64,000 nucleotides of DNA from Acinetobacter sp. ANC 4558 (GTDB lineage: Bacteria; Pseudomonadota; Gammaproteobacteria; Pseudomonadales; Moraxellaceae). The stretch spans positions 22,046 through 86,045 of the forward strand of contig NZ_NEGH01000014.1 of the NCBI RefSeq assembly GCF_002135375.1. The letters run 5' to 3'. A program made the translations under genes and the position numbers. Positions 6,767 through 15,896 of the stretch are shown piece by piece (the stretch's first letter is position 1; the number at the start of each line of letters is the position of its first letter). Below the pieces are notes generated by a model. That model saw nothing but the letters and a program-made list of their open reading frames with translations, was not told the DNA's origin and made no database searches.

Positions 6767-7107
6767 TGGATATTAAGGGTGCAGCTTGGAATATTGCGGT
6801 TAATCGGGTTACCACTCCTCCAAAAGATAGAGATCCCATTGTTCGTGAAATAGCCTTAAAAAAATACGTAGATAACCTAACATCAGAGCAAGATCGAATT
6901 ATTACAGATTTTAATGCTGTTCTAGATTATCTTAAAGGTTTTGTTTTGGTGCCGAGAGAGCCGACACAAAACATGATGATTGCTGCTCTTGCTGTTATAT
7001 CAACAGGAATTGGTAAAGATCATATTGATATCGCAATTATCCAGTGTTGGAAAAAAATGATCGAAGCATATGAGCTATCCACGGATCAACCAGGAGAAGT
7101 ATCATGA
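6766..7107 (+). CDS. Hypothetical phage protein with VPREPT motif
   Basis: 113 residues from the ATG at 6766, AAGG 7 bases upstream, coupled to the previous stop. It contains VPREPTQNMMIAALAV, a motif type seen in many small phage proteins of unknown function, usually as 'PREPT..M..A'. Its last 4 bp overlap the next gene (ATGA). Function unknown. Confidence 0.6.
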   Translation: MDIKGAAWNIAVNRVTTPPKDRDPIVREIALKKYVDNLTSEQDRIITDFNAVLDYLKGFVLVPREPTQNMMIAALAVISTGIGKDHIDIAIIQCWKKMIEAYELSTDQPGEVS

Positions 7108-7439
7108 AACCTTCAGAATTTATTGCAAAATTTGGGTGGGATTTAGCACAACGTGATGTGACTTGCCTTGAAACTGGATTCATCACAAAGGCTGATTTTT
7201 TAGAACATTATGGTTTTGAAATTTTAGATGAAATAAAAATCTATGTTGATGCTTGGGAGTTGGTTCAAAAGAATCAAGGTTTAAATGGTTCTAGAAATAC
7301 ATTAAAGCTTTTACAGTCAAGTATTGATATTGGCTTGCATCATGGAATTGAGGGTATTGATGCTGAAATAGAAATACCTAAATTAAAACAAGCCATCGCC
7401 TTGGTTGAGGAAGTGGAAAGTTTAAAGGAGGTTTGTTGA
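7104..7439 (+). CDS. Hypothetical early prophage protein
   Basis: 111 residues, acidic, no membrane segment, with GGAG at good spacing. It overlaps the previous gene by 4 bp and ends 1 bp before the excisionase-like gene, whose ribosome site lies inside its 3' end. It is part of the tightly packed early operon. I do not recognise the family. Confidence 0.6.
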   Translation: MKPSEFIAKFGWDLAQRDVTCLETGFITKADFLEHYGFEILDEIKIYVDAWELVQKNQGLNGSRNTLKLLQSSIDIGLHHGIEGIDAEIEIPKLKQAIALVEEVESLKEVC

Positions 7440-7440
7440 T

Positions 7441-7707
7441 ATGAAACTTAAAATTGATCAGATGACCGAGCAAGAAAAAGATATGCGTTTACATAAATTC
7501 CTTAACGCACACGAAAATCAACTATTCCCACAGGAAGATGTTGCGCTTTACTTGTCTTGCTCAACCCATACATTGCAAAGACTTCGTTGTGCTGGCGGTG
7601 GTATCCCTTACTCCAAAATCGGAAGAACTGTGACATATAAAAAAGCCGATGTTCTTGCTTACCAACAGAAACAAACTTACTTAAATACAGCCCAACTCGC
7701 TTCTTAA
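7441..7707 (+). CDS. AlpA/excisionase-like MerR-type DNA-binding protein
   Basis: 88 residues. Residues 32-75 have the pattern of a MerR-like helix-turn-helix of AlpA/excisionase proteins: LFPQEDVALYLSCSTHTLQR, then GGGIPYSKIGRTVTYKKADV. A strong AAGGAGG precedes the ATG. It is the last gene of the early operon and overlaps the convergent integrase gene by 4 bp. The position and fold suggest a recombination directionality factor (Xis), but a regulator is also possible. Confidence 0.72.
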   Translation: MKLKIDQMTEQEKDMRLHKFLNAHENQLFPQEDVALYLSCSTHTLQRLRCAGGGIPYSKIGRTVTYKKADVLAYQQKQTYLNTAQLAS

Positions 7708-8906
7708 TCGAAGCAGTTGAGTTTTCCCTGATAAACGGCTTCAATATCATTCATTGCAAGCCGTAATTTTTTTAATGGTACTTGCACATACCCACCAGTA
7801 ACATCATTTGTTGCACCTGATCTATGGTTAAGTAATCTTTTGATTGTATATGGCCCATAATCTAAATTATTGCAGATCGTGGCAAATGTTCTTCGTAAAT
7901 CATGTAATGAAATTTCTATCCCTGTTTGCTTGGTAATTGTTTTCAACATACCTTGTGCGCCTGATATATGTTTTGCATTTGATAACATTGAAGCACTAGG
8001 GAAAACATATTCATTACTCTTTAATTCATAACGCTGTTTAATTATTTCAAATAAATGATCGCCCATTGGTAATAAATGGTCATCACCATTTTTAGGGTCC
8101 TTAAATACAAATACCCCTGTTTCTATATCTACATTTTCCCATTTTAAAGTTTGTGCTTCATTCCTACGGCAACCTGTGTACATGATAAATAAAACCAAAT
8201 CACGAGAAGCATTCCGTGCTGAGTCCTCATACAGAGACCTTTCAGTAAAATAATTTAAAACCGCATTGTAAAAAATATAAATATTACTTTCATCTAAATG
8301 GCGAGTTCTTACTTTGTTTTTATTCCACCCTCTTTTTGCAGGAATAACATCAACAGGATTATGTTTTAAAATTGGGTCTTCATCCGTTGAGCAATGTACT
8401 TGTGTAAATTTCCAAATAGAACCAAGCATTTTAAATGTTAAATTTGCTTTCGAAGGGCTATATTCTGTAAGTTTCATGAAGCTATCAAATACTTCTTTTT
8501 TTGTAATTTCAAATATTGGCTTAGATTTCCAATTTGATAAATATGTATCAAGAGCATGTTGATAAGTAAGAATTGAAAGGGGTTTTAATTTTCTTTGTTG
8601 TAGGTATAAATTAAATGCTTGCTCTAGTGTTAGAACATCAAGTGAGTTTTTCTTGTTTTCATAAATACCATTGGCTATATCAGCCAAAATAGATTGGGCT
8701 TTCTTCCTTGCTTCAATTGGTGTGATTTCATTTGTTTTACCTAGAGTGACACGATATAGCTTTCCTTCATGTCTGCGTTCAACAATGTATGATTTGCTTT
8801 TTACAGTTGCTCGCACCGCAAAACCAATTAAATCAGAGTCACGATAAATGGCTTGTCCTTTTTCTGTTAATGCAATAGCATCAACATTAAATTTGTTGAG
8901 TTTCAT
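7704..8906 (-). CDS. Phage tyrosine recombinase (integrase)
   Basis: 400 residues. An N-terminal DUF4102-like arm-binding region is followed by a SAM-like core-binding domain (about 95-185) and the catalytic domain (about 200-385). Catalytic residues visible: Arg247 (TGCRRNEA), His335 and Arg338 (LHDLRRTF), His361 (LLNHRSG) and nucleophile Tyr373 (TGGYVQV). It inserts and excises the prophage. Its 5' end faces the chromosome, which starts with nfsB, so the attachment site should lie in 8907-9260. Confidence 0.95.
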   Translation of the reverse strand: MKLNKFNVDAIALTEKGQAIYRDSDLIGFAVRATVKSKSYIVERRHEGKLYRVTLGKTNEITPIEARKKAQSILADIANGIYENKKNSLDVLTLEQAFNLYLQQRKLKPLSILTYQHALDTYLSNWKSKPIFEITKKEVFDSFMKLTEYSPSKANLTFKMLGSIWKFTQVHCSTDEDPILKHNPVDVIPAKRGWNKNKVRTRHLDESNIYIFYNAVLNYFTERSLYEDSARNASRDLVLFIMYTGCRRNEAQTLKWENVDIETGVFVFKDPKNGDDHLLPMGDHLFEIIKQRYELKSNEYVFPSASMLSNAKHISGAQGMLKTITKQTGIEISLHDLRRTFATICNNLDYGPYTIKRLLNHRSGATNDVTGGYVQVPLKKLRLAMNDIEAVYQGKLNCFD

Positions 8907-9260
8907 TTCAGCACTAATTTACAAATTCGACACTTGTATTTTAATGCTGAAATCACTCAACAGTCTACACATAGTCTACACTCCATTTTTTAATGTAGAT
9001 TAAAACCAAAAAATAAATATAAAAAACAATAATTTATTAATATTTATATTTTCAAACAATCAGAACGCTTAATTCTAAAATAAAAATTACACAAATTTTT
9101 AACTAAATATCAGCAGCCAAGCTTATAAAACTTAAATACTGTCTTTATATTAAAATATTCTAATCTATGATAAAAATTGAATGATAAAAAATACATGCGA
9201 CTTCACTTATTCCAAAAGATTCAGTTAGAATAAATGAATCTTCCGTATTGGAGCCTAACG
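8907..9260. other. Intergenic region holding the presumed prophage attachment site
   Basis: An AT-rich stretch between the integrase start and nfsB. There is no tRNA or other RNA gene that could serve as target. One end of the prophage should lie here, but the matching copy is off-window, so no attachment core can be named. The upstream part must hold the integrase promoter and the last 40 bp the nfsB ribosome site. Confidence 0.4.
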
Positions 9261-9914
9261 ATGGATTTGCTAAACGTTTCAAAAACGCGTTATACGACTA
9301 AAGCTTACGACCCAACAAAAAAAATCTCGCCAGAACAGTTTGAACGTTTACTTGAAATTATTAGATATACGCCATCCTCGATTAACATCCAACCATGGCA
9401 TTTTTTTATTGCGGATCATCAACTTGCTAAACAACGCATTGCTAAAGCACTGGTCGGTCAATATGCCTATAATGCCCCTAAAGTACTAGATTCATCCCAT
9501 ACCATTCTATTTTGTACAAAAGCAGATATTACGACAGATCATCTTGAGCAACTCATCCAACAAGATGACTTAAGTGGTCGCTTTAAAGACGCTACAGCAA
9601 AACAAAATCAACAAAATTCACGTCTTGGTTACGTTGAATATTATCGTAATGAAAAAGGAAATGTACAACGTTGGGCAGAAAATCAAACATTTATTGCGTT
9701 AGGGCAAATTTTATTTGCAGCAGGAATTGAACATATAGATGCAACACCTATTGGTGGCTTTAATGAACAAATTATTTCAGATGAGTTACATCTTGCAGAA
9801 CAAGGTTTAATTCCCTCTGTTTTACTGACACTTGGCTATCGTAGCGAAACAGATTTTAATGCAAAATTACCAAAATCTCGCCTAAATGCTGAAAACATCT
9901 TTACTGTACTTTAA
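9261..9914 (+). CDS. nfsB: NfsB-type oxygen-insensitive NAD(P)H nitroreductase
   Basis: 217 residues from the ATG at 9261, with GGAG 8 bases upstream; an upstream in-frame ATG at 9234 is less likely. The length and alignment match E. coli NfsB: TRYTTKAYDPTKK at the N-terminus, the FMN segment TPSSINIQPWHF, and the C-terminal NAKLPKSRL. The enzyme is an FMN homodimer reducing nitroaromatics and quinones with NAD(P)H. It is the first chromosomal gene next to the prophage and is intact. Confidence 0.92.
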   Translation: MDLLNVSKTRYTTKAYDPTKKISPEQFERLLEIIRYTPSSINIQPWHFFIADHQLAKQRIAKALVGQYAYNAPKVLDSSHTILFCTKADITTDHLEQLIQQDDLSGRFKDATAKQNQQNSRLGYVEYYRNEKGNVQRWAENQTFIALGQILFAAGIEHIDATPIGGFNEQIISDELHLAEQGLIPSVLLTLGYRSETDFNAKLPKSRLNAENIFTVL

Positions 9915-9931
9915 GCTTTAAATTCTTATTT

Positions 9932-9957
9932 AATGGGGATTATGATCCCCATTTTAT
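9932..9957 (+). terminator. nfsB terminator
   Basis: AATGGGGAT (9932-9940) pairs perfectly with ATCCCCATT (9945-9953) over a 4-nt loop and is followed by TTAT. Confidence 0.7.
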
Positions 9958-9986
9958 CTCATGATCAGATGCGTTTTGATAAAACA

Positions 9987-10841
9987 CTAAATCATCATTG
10001 AATATGCTAAACACCCTACACTGGTAATGCCAAGAATCAATCCGAACACTGAGCTTAATTTTAATTTTTCTTTAAAAAATATCAAACCGCTTAAAACACC
10101 AAAAACCACAACCAATATATTCATTCCTGCAAAGACAATTGCAGGTGAATCTTTCAAAAAGATATGCGCTTTGACATATAAAGCAATATTTACAAAATTT
10201 AATATCCCCAATAATAAACCAGCTAAAATATTACGTACTTGACCAATGGTTTGATGATTTAACTTCAAGTAAATGAGTGAAAGTAGGAATGCTGAAACAA
10301 ACATTAAGTTTAATACAACCGAAAATTGCAAACCTAATCCGGTTGTATATTTCAACAGAATATCAATACAAGCATACCCTCCCCACACCAAAATTAAATA
10401 AATCATACCGTGATTAGATGAAGGTGAAGATGAACGCTGCGAGCAGACAATGAGTAGCACAGCAATTAAGCCTAAAGCTATGCCAATCCACTTATACTGG
10501 TTAAATGTTTCATTAAAAATTAAATATGCAGCAGTTAAGGAGAGAATCACCGATAATCGTTGTGCAATTTCAGTTTTTAATATTCCTGCTGTTTGTAATG
10601 ATTTTGCTAGAAAAAGAAAAACACTGGGTAATAATATTCCTAGAATAATAATCAATATCCAGGGTGTGTTAGTAAAAGAGATATGTGCGAGATCTGGTTT
10701 AAACCAAAAATAACAAAGAATACTGGCAATCGCATAATTCCATGTAATCATTTCTATGGGCACATAGCCTCTATCTCGACATATTTTCAACCAGATAGAA
10801 ACCAGTACACTACAGATTGCAGCTGCAAAAATTAATCCCAT
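9987..10841 (-). CDS. EamA/DMT-family inner-membrane transporter
   Basis: 284 residues with about ten hydrophobic helices in two EamA repeats, the second starting near residue 145. The length and the paired-repeat architecture are typical of drug/metabolite transporters; the substrate cannot be told from sequence. It is on the minus strand, convergent with nfsB and downstream of the fba terminator, so it is probably its own transcription unit. Confidence 0.82.
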   Translation of the reverse strand: MGLIFAAAICSVLVSIWLKICRDRGYVPIEMITWNYAIASILCYFWFKPDLAHISFTNTPWILIIILGILLPSVFLFLAKSLQTAGILKTEIAQRLSVILSLTAAYLIFNETFNQYKWIGIALGLIAVLLIVCSQRSSSPSSNHGMIYLILVWGGYACIDILLKYTTGLGLQFSVVLNLMFVSAFLLSLIYLKLNHQTIGQVRNILAGLLLGILNFVNIALYVKAHIFLKDSPAIVFAGMNILVVVFGVLSGLIFFKEKLKLSSVFGLILGITSVGCLAYSMMI

Positions 10842-10899
10842 CGCTACTTCTTCTTTTTTAAACCTTATATATTCTACATCACCATCGATAATGGTCGAT

Positions 10900-10928
10900 A
10901 AAAAAGCCCACTATTGAGTGAGCTTTAT
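10900..10928 (-). terminator. fba terminator
   Basis: Reading leftward, AAAGCTCACT pairs with AGTGGGCTTT (one T-G pair) over a CAAT loop and is followed by a T-run. It lies 23 bp after the aldolase stop. Confidence 0.75.
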
Positions 10929-10950
10929 TTATGCAAAAAAGATTTAAGGC

Positions 10951-11991
10951 TTACTTATTATAACGTTCAACCATTTTCTCTAAAGAAATTGGGCGAATTT
11001 TATCAGCATGCCCTGCTGTTCCAAATGCTTCATAGCGATCGATACAAATTTGTTTCATTGCATCAACAGTTACAGCAAAGAATTTACGTGGGTCAAACTC
11101 ACTTGGCTTTTCTGCCATCATGCGACGCATAGCGCCTGTCGAAGCTAAACGTAAATCCGTGTCGATATTAATTTTTCGCACACCATGTTTAATCGCTTCA
11201 ACCAATTGTTCAACTGGAACACCATAAGTTTCTTTGATGTCACCGCCATATTGATTGATCACTGCTAACCATTCTTGTGGCACAGAGCTTGAACCATGCA
11301 TCACCAAATGCGTATTTGGAAGTGCTGCATGAATTTCTTTAATTCGATCAATCGCTAAAATATCACCTGTCGGTGGGCGCGTAAATTTATAAGCACCATG
11401 AGATGTACCTACTGCAATTGCTAAGGCATCTACATTGGTATCTGTTACAAATTGTAGTGCTTCCTCAACTGAAGTTAGTAACTGTGAATGATCCAATACA
11501 CCTTCAGCCCCAACTCCGTCTTCTTCCCCAGCCATACCAGTTTCAAGGCTACCCAAACATCCTATTTCACCTTCGACAGAAACACCACAAGCATGTGCCA
11601 TTGCTACTGTACGACGTGTCACATCAACGTTATATTCATAAGATGTTGGTGTTTTTCCATCTGCACCTAAAGAACCGTCCATCATGACAGATGTAAAGCC
11701 TAATTGAATAGAGCGCTGGCAAACATCAGGGCTTGTACCATGATCTTGATGCATTACCACAGGTATATGTGGCCATTCTTCTACAGCAGCTAAAATAAGG
11801 TGACGTAAGAATGGTGCACCTGCATATTTACGAGCACCTGCTGATGCTTGAACAATAACAGGTGAATTTGTTGCATCCGCGGCAAGCATAATTGCACGCA
11901 TCTGTTCTAAATTGTTTACATTAAACGCTGGAACGCCATAGTTATATTCACCGGCATGATCCAAGAGCTGGCGCATCGAAATAAGTGCCAT
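10951..11991 (-). CDS. fba: Class II fructose-bisphosphate aldolase
   Basis: 346 residues. Visible motifs: [18 protein letters not shown] (zinc-site and catalytic segment), [17 protein letters not shown] (zinc ligand Glu region), [10 protein letters not shown], and [14 protein letters not shown] (phosphate loop). It makes the reversible cleavage of fructose-1,6-bisphosphate, using zinc. The subgroup resembles the CbbA/Fba type of about 350 residues. It lies downstream of pgk and the small lipoprotein gene in the same direction, but terminators separate them. Acinetobacter lacks a classical phosphofructokinase, so the role is mainly gluconeogenic. Confidence 0.94.
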   Translation of the reverse strand: MALISMRQLLDHAGEYNYGVPAFNVNNLEQMRAIMLAADATNSPVIVQASAGARKYAGAPFLRHLILAAVEEWPHIPVVMHQDHGTSPDVCQRSIQLGFTSVMMDGSLGADGKTPTSYEYNVDVTRRTVAMAHACGVSVEGEIGCLGSLETGMAGEEDGVGAEGVLDHSQLLTSVEEALQFVTDTNVDALAIAVGTSHGAYKFTRPPTGDILAIDRIKEIHAALPNTHLVMHGSSSVPQEWLAVINQYGGDIKETYGVPVEQLVEAIKHGVRKINIDTDLRLASTGAMRRMMAEKPSEFDPRKFFAVTVDAMKQICIDRYEAFGTAGHADKIRPISLEKMVERYNK

Positions 11992-12068
11992 AATATCCTC
12001 CCAGGTAGTGCCCCATATTCTACATGGGGATTTACTTCAATTCAGCAACATTTCTACTTTTTTAAAAA

Positions 12069-12094
12069 AAAGTCCTCAAATAATTGAGGACTTT
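12069..12094 (-). terminator. Terminator after the small lipoprotein gene
   Basis: AAAGTCCTCAA (12069-12079) pairs with TTGAGGACTTT (12084-12094). Leftward it is followed by eight or more T. It separates the lipoprotein gene from fba. Confidence 0.8.
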
Positions 12095-12140
12095 CCTAAA
12101 AATAATTAAAAACTGTCTCGTTATTAATCAATTCATTACT

Positions 12141-12395
12141 TTAGTTCTTATTCTCTTCATGTGCAGTTGCTGTATCTGCAGGAGCATTTGCAATTTCAGC
12201 GGGAATATCTTGGTTTTTTTCATCTAATACTGGTTTATCAATTGCATCGATTGCTGCTTGTTGTTCTGGTGTGACCTTATCAACGACAGTTGCAGTAGAT
12301 GCTTCAGTACTCGCTGGTACTTTATCTTGCTTACTACATGCAGTTAAAACCAAAGATGTAACAAGTACAGCGATAAATACCTTTGTTTGTTTCAT
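12141..12395 (-). CDS. Small lipoprotein of unknown function
   Basis: 84 residues from the start at 12395 (MKQTKVFIA). The signal peptide ends in the lipobox LTAC with lipidated Cys20; the mature part is about 65 residues, rich in Ala, Asp and Glu and probably disordered. A longer upstream frame exists but would put 36 polar residues before the signal peptide. It lies between pgk and fba, with terminators on both sides. Envelope-located; function unknown. Confidence 0.7.
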   Translation of the reverse strand: MKQTKVFIAVLVTSLVLTACSKQDKVPASTEASTATVVDKVTPEQQAAIDAIDKPVLDEKNQDIPAEIANAPADTATAHEENKN

Positions 12396-12473
12396 AATGT
12401 TTTCTACAATATAATTTAAGACAACATCATCATATGACAAAAATATTTCAATTTCATGACTGACGCATGAATA

Positions 12474-12500
12474 AAAAAGGCAGATTTTATTCTGCCCTTT
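12474..12500 (-). terminator. pgk terminator
   Basis: Leftward, GGCAGA pairs with TCTGCC around TTTTAT-type loop sequence, flanked by complementary A/T bases and followed by TTTTTTAT. It lies 23 bp after the pgk stop. Confidence 0.75.
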
Positions 12501-12522
12501 CAACGATTAAATTTTTAAAAAA

Positions 12523-13710
12523 CTAAGCACGTTCTAATAAAACGGCAACGGCTGGAAGTGTTTTACCTTCTACAAATTCCAAAAAAGCACCACCACCTGT
12601 TGAAATATAACCCATTTGATCTGCAACTTGATATTTATCAATGGCTGCTAAAGTATCACCACCACCTGCAATTGAAAATCCTTCAGACTCAGCAATCGCC
12701 AAAGATAATGCTTTTGTTCCTTCACCAAATTGGTCTACTTCAAATACACCAACTGGACCATTCCACAGAATAGTTTTTGATGTTTTTATAATTTCAGCAA
12801 ATACTTTCGCAGTTTCTGGACCAACGTCTAAAATCATGTCGTTGTCTGAAACATCTTCAACTTTTTTAATTACGGCTTTTGCAGCAGCAAGTGAGCCAAG
12901 AAAGTCATCAAAGTTAATTTCAGATGCATCCGCAACAACAACATCTGTTGGAAGTGGTACAGATACTTTGGCAGCAATCGCTTTTGCAGTATCAATTAAA
13001 TCATTTTCACACAGTGATTTACCCACATTAAAGCCAGCAGCTGCTAAGAATGTATTTGCAATTCCACCGCCCACAATAATTTGATCACAAATATCAGAAA
13101 GTGATGTTAGTACATCAAGCTTCGTTGATACTTTTGATCCCGCAACAATTGCTACCATTGGTTTTTCAGGAGTTTGTAAAGCGCGCCCTAATGCATCTAG
13201 CTCTGCTGCAAGTAAAGGTCCAGCAGCAGCTACTTTAGCAAGTCTTGCTATGCCTTCAGTTGAAGCCTCAGCACGATGTGCTGTACCAAAAGCATCCATC
13301 ACAAAAACATCACATAGTGCGGCATATTTTGCTGCAAGTTCAGCATTATTTTTCTTTTCGCCTACATTAAAACGGCAATTTTCTAGTAAAATAACCTGCC
13401 CTGCAATCACATCTACCCCATCCAAGTAGTCTTTCATCAATTTAACATCTTGACCTAATGCTTCAGTTAAATATGCCGCAACAGGCGCTAAAGACTGTTC
13501 TTCTTTGGGTTCACCTTCAACTGGACGACCTAAGTGTGAATAAACCATTACCGCCGCTCCTTTTTCTATTGCAGCTTTAATGGTCGGTAATGCCGCACGT
13601 AAACGCGCATCACTCGTAATCACACCATTTTTAACAGGAACGTTCAAATCTTCACGGATAAGTACACGCTTGCCTGTTAAATCAAGATCAGTCATACGCT
13701 GAAAGTTCAT
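12523..13710 (-). CDS. pgk: Phosphoglycerate kinase
   Basis: 395 residues, usual length. Motifs: [11 protein letters not shown] (3-phosphoglycerate site), [35 protein letters not shown], and the C-terminal nucleotide loops WNGPVGVFE and GGGDTLAAI. It transfers phosphate between 1,3-bisphosphoglycerate and ADP in glycolysis and gluconeogenesis. GAG lies 7 bases before the ATG. Divergent from the DUF2237 gene at 13850. Confidence 0.96.
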   Translation of the reverse strand: MNFQRMTDLDLTGKRVLIREDLNVPVKNGVITSDARLRAALPTIKAAIEKGAAVMVYSHLGRPVEGEPKEEQSLAPVAAYLTEALGQDVKLMKDYLDGVDVIAGQVILLENCRFNVGEKKNNAELAAKYAALCDVFVMDAFGTAHRAEASTEGIARLAKVAAAGPLLAAELDALGRALQTPEKPMVAIVAGSKVSTKLDVLTSLSDICDQIIVGGGIANTFLAAAGFNVGKSLCENDLIDTAKAIAAKVSVPLPTDVVVADASEINFDDFLGSLAAAKAVIKKVEDVSDNDMILDVGPETAKVFAEIIKTSKTILWNGPVGVFEVDQFGEGTKALSLAIAESEGFSIAGGGDTLAAIDKYQVADQMGYISTGGGAFLEFVEGKTLPAVAVLLERA

Positions 13711-13849
13711 GTATTGCTCACTTATATGTTAAAATTGCGCTGATTTTAAATGATTATAAAAAAAAAGGTTAGCTACTTTTGTATAAATGCTGGTGAAAGC
13801 TTAAGATTTGATTATGATAGTATGCATCAGCAGTAAAAATAGTAACAAT

Positions 13850-14233
13850 ATGTCTATACATCCAAATCCAACCATCAACCGCCTGAATGTTCTTGGTAAA
13901 CCTTTAGCAAGCTGTTGTTACTTACCAATTACAGGTTATTTTAGAAATGGATTCTGTCATACAGCACCAACAGATATTGGTCAACACACCATGTGTGCTT
14001 TAATGACATCCGAATTCTTAAATTTTTCACAACAAACAGGTAATGACTTAATCACACCCATTCCTGAGGTTGATTTTCCTGGTTTACAGCCTGGCGATTT
14101 TTGGTGTATTTGTGTAACTCGATGGGTCGATGCTTACGAATTAGGTAAAGCGCCTCCTATTAAATTAGAAGCATGTCATCAAGCAGTGTTATCTTATGTT
14201 CCGCTTGATATTCTGATGGAATATGCAGTGTAA
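13850..14233 (+). CDS. DUF2237 family protein
   Basis: 127 residues. The DUF2237 pattern is complete: NVLGKPLASCCYLPITGYFR, then CHTAPTDIGQHTMCALMT, GNDLITPIPEVDFPGLQPGD, WCICVTRWVDAYELGKAPP. Several Cys and His residues suggest metal binding, but the function of the family is unknown. The start at 13850 matches the family N-terminus, although its ribosome site is weak. Its stop overlaps the ATG of the Maf gene by one base. Confidence 0.85.
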   Translation: MSIHPNPTINRLNVLGKPLASCCYLPITGYFRNGFCHTAPTDIGQHTMCALMTSEFLNFSQQTGNDLITPIPEVDFPGLQPGDFWCICVTRWVDAYELGKAPPIKLEACHQAVLSYVPLDILMEYAV

Positions 14234-14826
14234 TGAATAAACCTCATCTTATTTTGGCGTCAGGTAGTCAAACACGTAAAGATTTAATGAATCGATTACA
14301 CATCGACTATGATGTGATCGTTCCCAATATTGATGAATCACCACAAGGTGATCAACACGCCGACGATTTAGCTCAACGCCTTGCGTTTGAAAAGGCTCAA
14401 CATATTGCAACACAATACCCCCAAGCAATTGTTATTGGTTCAGATCAAGTCGCATGGCGCGAAGGAGCACCTGATATTTTTATTGGAAAGCCGCTAACTG
14501 TTGAAAAAGCGATTCAGCAATTACAGGCGAATTCTGATAAAATTGTATACTTTAGTACTGCTTTAAGTGTTCATCAATCTATTACTGGCTTTAAAAAAAC
14601 TCTTGTTGAACATTACAAGGTTAAATTTCGTAAACTTTCATTAGTTGAAATTGAACGTTATATTAGGCTTGAGCAGCCACTACATTGTGCAGGAAGTTTT
14701 AAATGTGAAAGCTTAGGAATCAGCCTATTTGAAGAAATGTCTGGGAAAGATCAAACAACATTAATGGGGATGCCAATGATTCAACTGTGTAATATTTTAA
14801 GATCTCTTAATATCCAAATTCCATAA
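14233..14826 (+). CDS. Maf-family nucleoside triphosphate pyrophosphatase (YceF-like)
   Basis: 197 residues. Maf signature LILASGSQTRKDLMNRL near the N-terminus, DESPQGD, and the catalytic IVIGSDQVAWRE with GKP downstream. The Trp-Arg-Glu around residues 74-76 favours the YceF subgroup, which hydrolyses 7-methyl-GTP and similar modified nucleotides, over the YhdE subgroup. Translationally coupled to the DUF2237 gene (TAATG). Confidence 0.88.
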   Translation: MNKPHLILASGSQTRKDLMNRLHIDYDVIVPNIDESPQGDQHADDLAQRLAFEKAQHIATQYPQAIVIGSDQVAWREGAPDIFIGKPLTVEKAIQQLQANSDKIVYFSTALSVHQSITGFKKTLVEHYKVKFRKLSLVEIERYIRLEQPLHCAGSFKCESLGISLFEEMSGKDQTTLMGMPMIQLCNILRSLNIQIP

Positions 14827-15042
14827 CAACTTAACCCTAAAATTTCTATTCTTTTTCCATCATATTTTTATCATTGAAAAAAAAAGAAATCTTTTTACTT
14901 TAAAATATGATATCTTTTACAAAACACTACTAACACCGTATAAAAATAAAAACTTTTTTTTTATTACTAGAATATAGTGACCACTCTCATGTGGCATTCA
15001 ATAATTTTTCCAATAACTCTAAATTTAGCAAGGAATGATAAA

Positions 15043-15318
15043 GTGAATAATTTAGAAAATTTATTACACGATTTATGTCAAAATCAAGCTTCGGAGTTTA
15101 CTCAAGAATTTGATAAACTTATTCCAACAATTATAAATACTGTACACTCTCAACACATCTCTGAGGACTATACCTTAATCAAAACTGAATATCTTATCCC
15201 CATCAGTGATGCATTATTAAGTTTGTGTCATACCAGTCGTAATTCTGAAGTTTATGAAAATGCACTCAAGCACGTTACTTTTGTTTTGAATACAAAAAAA
15301 CAACAGCGACTTGAATAA
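15043..15318 (+). CDS. Hypothetical small protein
   Basis: 91 residues from the GTG at 15043, which has AAGGA 8 bases upstream; the frame stays open back to 14977 but without a ribosome site. Helical, hydrophilic, no recognised domain. It is followed by a very strong terminator and preceded by about 200 bp of AT-rich sequence, so it is probably monocistronic. Confidence 0.6.
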   Translation: MNNLENLLHDLCQNQASEFTQEFDKLIPTIINTVHSQHISEDYTLIKTEYLIPISDALLSLCHTSRNSEVYENALKHVTFVLNTKKQQRLE

Positions 15319-15324
15319 TTCAAA

Positions 15325-15355
15325 TCATAAAGCCACTGTTACAGTGGCTTTATGA
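15325..15355. terminator. Bidirectional terminator
   Basis: A perfect 14-bp stem (15325-15338 with 15342-15355) with a TTA loop, with A-rich flank on both sides. It ends both the 15043 gene and the convergent aceI. Confidence 0.85.
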
Positions 15356-15370
15356 TAAAAGAATATTGCA

Positions 15371-15802
15371 TTAACTGTGACGATATTCTGGTTCATACCC
15401 CATTTTAGTTTCAATATAATCAAAACACCATTGGAAAATAAAAGTATAAAGCAAAATACACATGGTTAACCCAAAATCGAGTAAAATAGCTTCAAATATT
15501 GCCATTTCCAATGCATATGCAATCATTGGAATCGTAGCAATCATCAAACCGCCTTCAAAGCCAATTGCATGAAGAATACGGACACCAATTGTTCTTTTTA
15601 ATTTTCTTTTTGCTTCAAATTTCTCAAAAAAATGATTAAAAACCATATTCCAGACCACTGATGTTACTGCCATAATTACCCCTAGAATACCAGTAACTTC
15701 CATCGGAATATCAAATATATAGCTTAATGCAATTGCAATGATAACCAACAGAATTATTTCATAACTTAATGCATGAACAATCCGTCTCTTGGAAATCAAC
15801 AT
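15371..15802 (-). CDS. aceI: PACE-family biocide efflux transporter AceI
   Basis: 143 residues with four hydrophobic helices in two BTP repeats. The essential membrane glutamate of this family is Glu15 (HALSYEII), and FNHFFEKFE marks the end of the first repeat. AceI exports chlorhexidine and, physiologically, short diamines such as cadaverine and putrescine, using protons. It is divergent from a LysR gene, exactly the aceI/aceR arrangement of A. baumannii, with two dyads in between. Confidence 0.92.
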   Translation of the reverse strand: MLISKRRIVHALSYEIILLVIIAIALSYIFDIPMEVTGILGVIMAVTSVVWNMVFNHFFEKFEAKRKLKRTIGVRILHAIGFEGGLMIATIPMIAYALEMAIFEAILLDFGLTMCILLYTFIFQWCFDYIETKMGYEPEYRHS

Positions 15803-15841
15803 AAAAATCTCTTTGTTGTTAAATATAAGCCCAGTATACTT

Positions 15842-15886
15842 TCAAATATTTGATATATTAAGTTAGATTCTTTCAATATATTTGAT
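15842..15886. promoter_or_regulatory. Paired AceR-type operators between aceI and aceR
   Basis: TCAAATATTTGA (15842-15853) is a perfect palindrome, and TCAATATATTTGATA (15873-15886 approx.) repeats it 31 bp further on, next to the aceR start. Two similar T-rich dyads about three helical turns apart are what a LysR tetramer binds. Assignment to AceR is by position. Confidence 0.65.
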
Positions 15887-15896
15887 AGGTTAAATC

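Noticed and set aside
8314..8562. 82-residue plus-strand frame within the integrase gene
   Set aside because: Antisense to the conserved recombinase core; no start signals.
8907..9260. Attachment core next to the integrase
   Set aside because: The partner site is off the window, so no direct repeat can be confirmed.
12558..13084. Long open frames on the plus strand inside pgk
   Set aside because: Antisense shadows of a complete, well-conserved kinase gene; no ribosome site and no recognisable protein.
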